Below are positions 4,447 to 6,294 of a stretch of DNA of 6,294 nt, piece after piece; position 1 is the stretch's first letter; each line of letters opens with the position of its first letter. The translations under genes and the position numbers were made by a program. Under the pieces are notes generated by a model that was given only the letters and a program-made list of their open reading frames with translations, was not told the origin of the DNA and made no database searches. Source of the DNA: Candidatus Tenderia sp. (GTDB lineage: Bacteria; Pseudomonadota; Gammaproteobacteria; Tenderiales; Tenderiaceae); NCBI GenBank assembly GCA_030148045.1, contig JASBUE010000236.1, forward strand, positions 1-6,294, read 5' to 3'.

Positions 4447-6294
4447 ATGGCTGCAGGTATGTTGGGAATCGGTGTGAGCGGCTTGCTGGCCTACCAGCGT
4501 GCCCTGCAGACCGTCAGTCAGAATGTCAGCAATGCCAATACCGAAGGGTACAGTCGCCAGCGGGTGGAACTGGGAACCCAGATTCCGCAGTTTGCCGGTG
4601 GCAGTTATCTGGGCACCGGAGTGCGCACACAAAGCGTGGAGCGTGTCTACGACGGTTTCCTGGTCGGACAAGTACGGAGCTATACCGCCAGCGCCAGCTA
4701 TGCCGAGATGTTTGCCGGTCGTGCCGGCCTGATCGATGAATTGCTGGCCGATCCGGAAGTAGGGCTGACGCCGGCCATGGAGAGCTTCTTTTCCGAGCTA
4801 CAGGCCGTGGCCAATGATCCGTCCGCGACCGCGCCGCGGCAGTCCTTTTTTACTCAGGCTGAAACCCTGGTGGACCGCTTTGCCTATATCAATCAGCGCC
4901 TCGAGGATCTGCGCGGCCAGCTCAATGACCAGGTAGAGGACGTGGTGGCCGAGATCAACGGTTTGGCCGAATCGATCGCCCAGATGAACCGGGATATTTC
5001 ACTCGCTCCGGGGATGAATCCCCCCAACGACCTGCTGGACGCACGCGACACCCTATTGAAACAGCTGGCTGAAAAGGTCTCCATCACCACTGTCGAGCAG
5101 GACAACGGCGCGGTCAATGTTTTCATCGGCAAGGGGCAGAGCCTGGTCGTCAATTTTGACGCCTATGACCTTGAGGTTACACGTAACGAATACGACGTAC
5201 GTCAATTCGAGGTCAGCGTACAAGGCGGCGGGGGCAGTCTGAATCAGGTCAGCAGCCAGATTTCCGGTGGGCAGCTGGGCGCCCTGTTCGACTTTCGTGA
5301 CCAGGTTTTGAACGATACCCAGAATTCGCTGGGATCGCTGGCTATCGGTTTTGCCGATACCTTTAATGTCCAACATGGTCTTGGACAGGACCTGAACGGC
5401 AATCTGGGGACAAATTTTTTCAACGTGCCCGGCCTTGAGGTCAGGCCTGGCAACGCCAACACCGGCAGCGCGACCATTGCCGCCACGCTGACCGATTCGT
5501 CACAGCTCAGCGGCGACGAATACGAACTGCTTTACAGTGGCGGCGCCTTCACCTTGACCAACACCAGCGACGGCAGCGTTGTAAGTTTCGGTGCCGTGCC
5601 CTATACCACGAGTGAAGGTTTTAGTGTGGATATCAGTGCCGGCACCCTGAACAACGGCGACAGCTTTTTGATTAGGCCCGGGCGGCGCGGCGCACAGGAT
5701 CTGACCATGGGGATAAACAGCGCCGACGAGATTGCGGTCGCCGCTCCGGTCAGGACCTCGGCGGACATCATCAACAACACCGGCAGCGGTACCATCAGTC
5801 CCGGGGTGGTGACCGATACCGGTAATTTCCAGGCCTCGCCTCTGCCACCGCTGTCCAGCGATATCGTCATGGAATACGACGGCGCCAATATCAACGTAAT
5901 TTCGGGCCCGGCACCCTGGAACGGAACATCCTTTGCCTATTCCAATGGGACCGAGGTCACCGCGCTGACCGATTTGAAATTTACCATCAGCGGTACGCTG
6001 GCGGTGGGCGACCGCTTTACCATCGAGAGTAATACCAATGGCGTTGGCGACAACCGCAATGCATTGCTGATGTCCGATCTGCAAAACCAGCGCCTGTTGT
6101 GCAACGGTACCGCCAGTTATACCGATTTTTATGGCGGCGTGGTGGCCGATGTGGGGATTGTGACCAAGCAGGCTCAGTTGACCCAGTCTTCGCAGGAGAA
6201 TCTGCGTGATCAGGCAATTAACTCCAGGGATGACTTGTCCGGGGTCAATCTCGACGAGGAGGCGGCCAATCTCCTCAAGTTCCAGCAGGCCTAC
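4447..6294 (+). CDS. flgK: Hook-filament junction protein FlgK (3' end missing)
   Basis: FlgK is the first junction protein between hook and flagellin filament, secreted by the flagellar type III system with its chaperone FlgN. The frame is open for 616 codons to the last base. The N-terminal D0/D1 region has the family motif QNVSNANTEGYSRQRVEL (residues 25-42). A long helical stretch (about 139-189) is followed by NDLLDARD (194-201), typical of FlgK. Residues about 320-530 are a beta-rich, Gly/Asn/Thr-rich exposed region with a probable duplicated module. The C-terminal motif SGVNLDEEAANLLKFQQAY (598-616) is diagnostic; usually only about 30 residues follow it. The full protein would thus be about 640-650 residues, roughly 100 more than in E. 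coli (547). It has one cysteine, Cys552. It lies 60 nt after flgJ, with its own ribosome binding site. flgL would be expected next, outside the window. Confidence 0.97.
   Translation, partial: MAAGMLGIGVSGLLAYQRALQTVSQNVSNANTEGYSRQRVELGTQIPQFAGGSYLGTGVRTQSVERVYDGFLVGQVRSYTASASYAEMFAGRAGLIDELLADPEVGLTPAMESFFSELQAVANDPSATAPRQSFFTQAETLVDRFAYINQRLEDLRGQLNDQVEDVVAEINGLAESIAQMNRDISLAPGMNPPNDLLDARDTLLKQLAEKVSITTVEQDNGAVNVFIGKGQSLVVNFDAYDLEVTRNEYDVRQFEVSVQGGGGSLNQVSSQISGGQLGALFDFRDQVLNDTQNSLGSLAIGFADTFNVQHGLGQDLNGNLGTNFFNVPGLEVRPGNANTGSATIAATLTDSSQLSGDEYELLYSGGAFTLTNTSDGSVVSFGAVPYTTSEGFSVDISAGTLNNGDSFLIRPGRRGAQDLTMGINSADEIAVAAPVRTSADIINNTGSGTISPGVVTDTGNFQASPLPPLSSDIVMEYDGANINVISGPAPWNGTSFAYSNGTEVTALTDLKFTISGTLAVGDRFTIESNTNGVGDNRNALLMSDLQNQRLLCNGTASYTDFYGGVVADVGIVTKQAQLTQSSQENLRDQAINSRDDLSGVNLDEEAANLLKFQQAY
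5515..6030 (+). repeat. Probable duplicated beta module within FlgK
   Basis: Two protein segments of FlgK look alike: residues 357-411 (bases 5515-5679) and 472-528 (bases 5860-6030). Each starts with a strand containing an aromatic residue and a Gly-Ala pair (YSGGAF; YDGANI). Each ends in the same pattern, FSVDISAGTLNNGDSFLI versus FTISGTLAVGDRFTI. The match is at protein level only; the DNA has diverged. It falls in the surface-exposed part of FlgK, where length varies between species. Confidence 0.5.

Noticed and set aside
4416..4739. 107-codon plus-strand ORF over the start of flgK
   Set aside because: It is out of frame with flgK, has no ribosome binding site, and has a Cys/Arg-rich composition typical of a shadow frame.
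5500..6084. 194-codon ORF on the minus strand
   Set aside because: It lies inside flgK in antisense. The plus frame is a well-supported FlgK through the whole stretch.

Overview
This window is a segment of a bacterial flagellar gene cluster. All six genes lie on the plus strand in the conserved order flgF (5' end cut off), flgG, flgH, flgI, flgJ, flgK (3' end cut off). Both an L-ring and a P-ring protein are encoded, so the host is Gram-negative. The two-domain FlgJ (rod-binding domain fused to a glucosaminidase) and the gene order are typical of Gammaproteobacteria and Betaproteobacteria. The GC-rich sequence and the protein style (for example the long FlgK) make a gammaproteobacterium most likely, but I cannot name a genus from the sequence alone.

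Layout: 2-682 is flgF (proximal rod), 712-1497 flgG (distal rod), 1513-2238 flgH (L-ring lipoprotein), 2317-3429 flgI (P-ring), 3442-4386 flgJ (rod cap and peptidoglycan hydrolase) and 4447-6294 flgK (first hook-filament junction protein, running off the end). Coding density is very high. The only spacers of note are 78 nt before flgI and 60 nt before flgK. No RNA genes, mobile elements, CRISPR arrays or foreign cargo are visible, and no gap without a gene reaches 300 bases.

Together the products build the flagellum from the rod outward. FlgF and FlgG polymerise as the rod. FlgJ caps the growing rod and opens the peptidoglycan. FlgI and FlgH form the bushing through peptidoglycan and outer membrane. 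FlgK is added after the hook is finished, to join it to the filament. Tight spacing suggests co-transcription of at least flgF to flgJ; flgK may be partly uncoupled, because a hairpin followed by a T tract sits in front of it.

I found no undescribed system. The points worth a second look are modest: an unrecognisable 5' edge of flgF, an enlarged FlgK with a probable internal duplication, a UUCG-loop hairpin before flgK, possible structure and a tiny ORF at the flgI start, and a cysteine-free FlgI.
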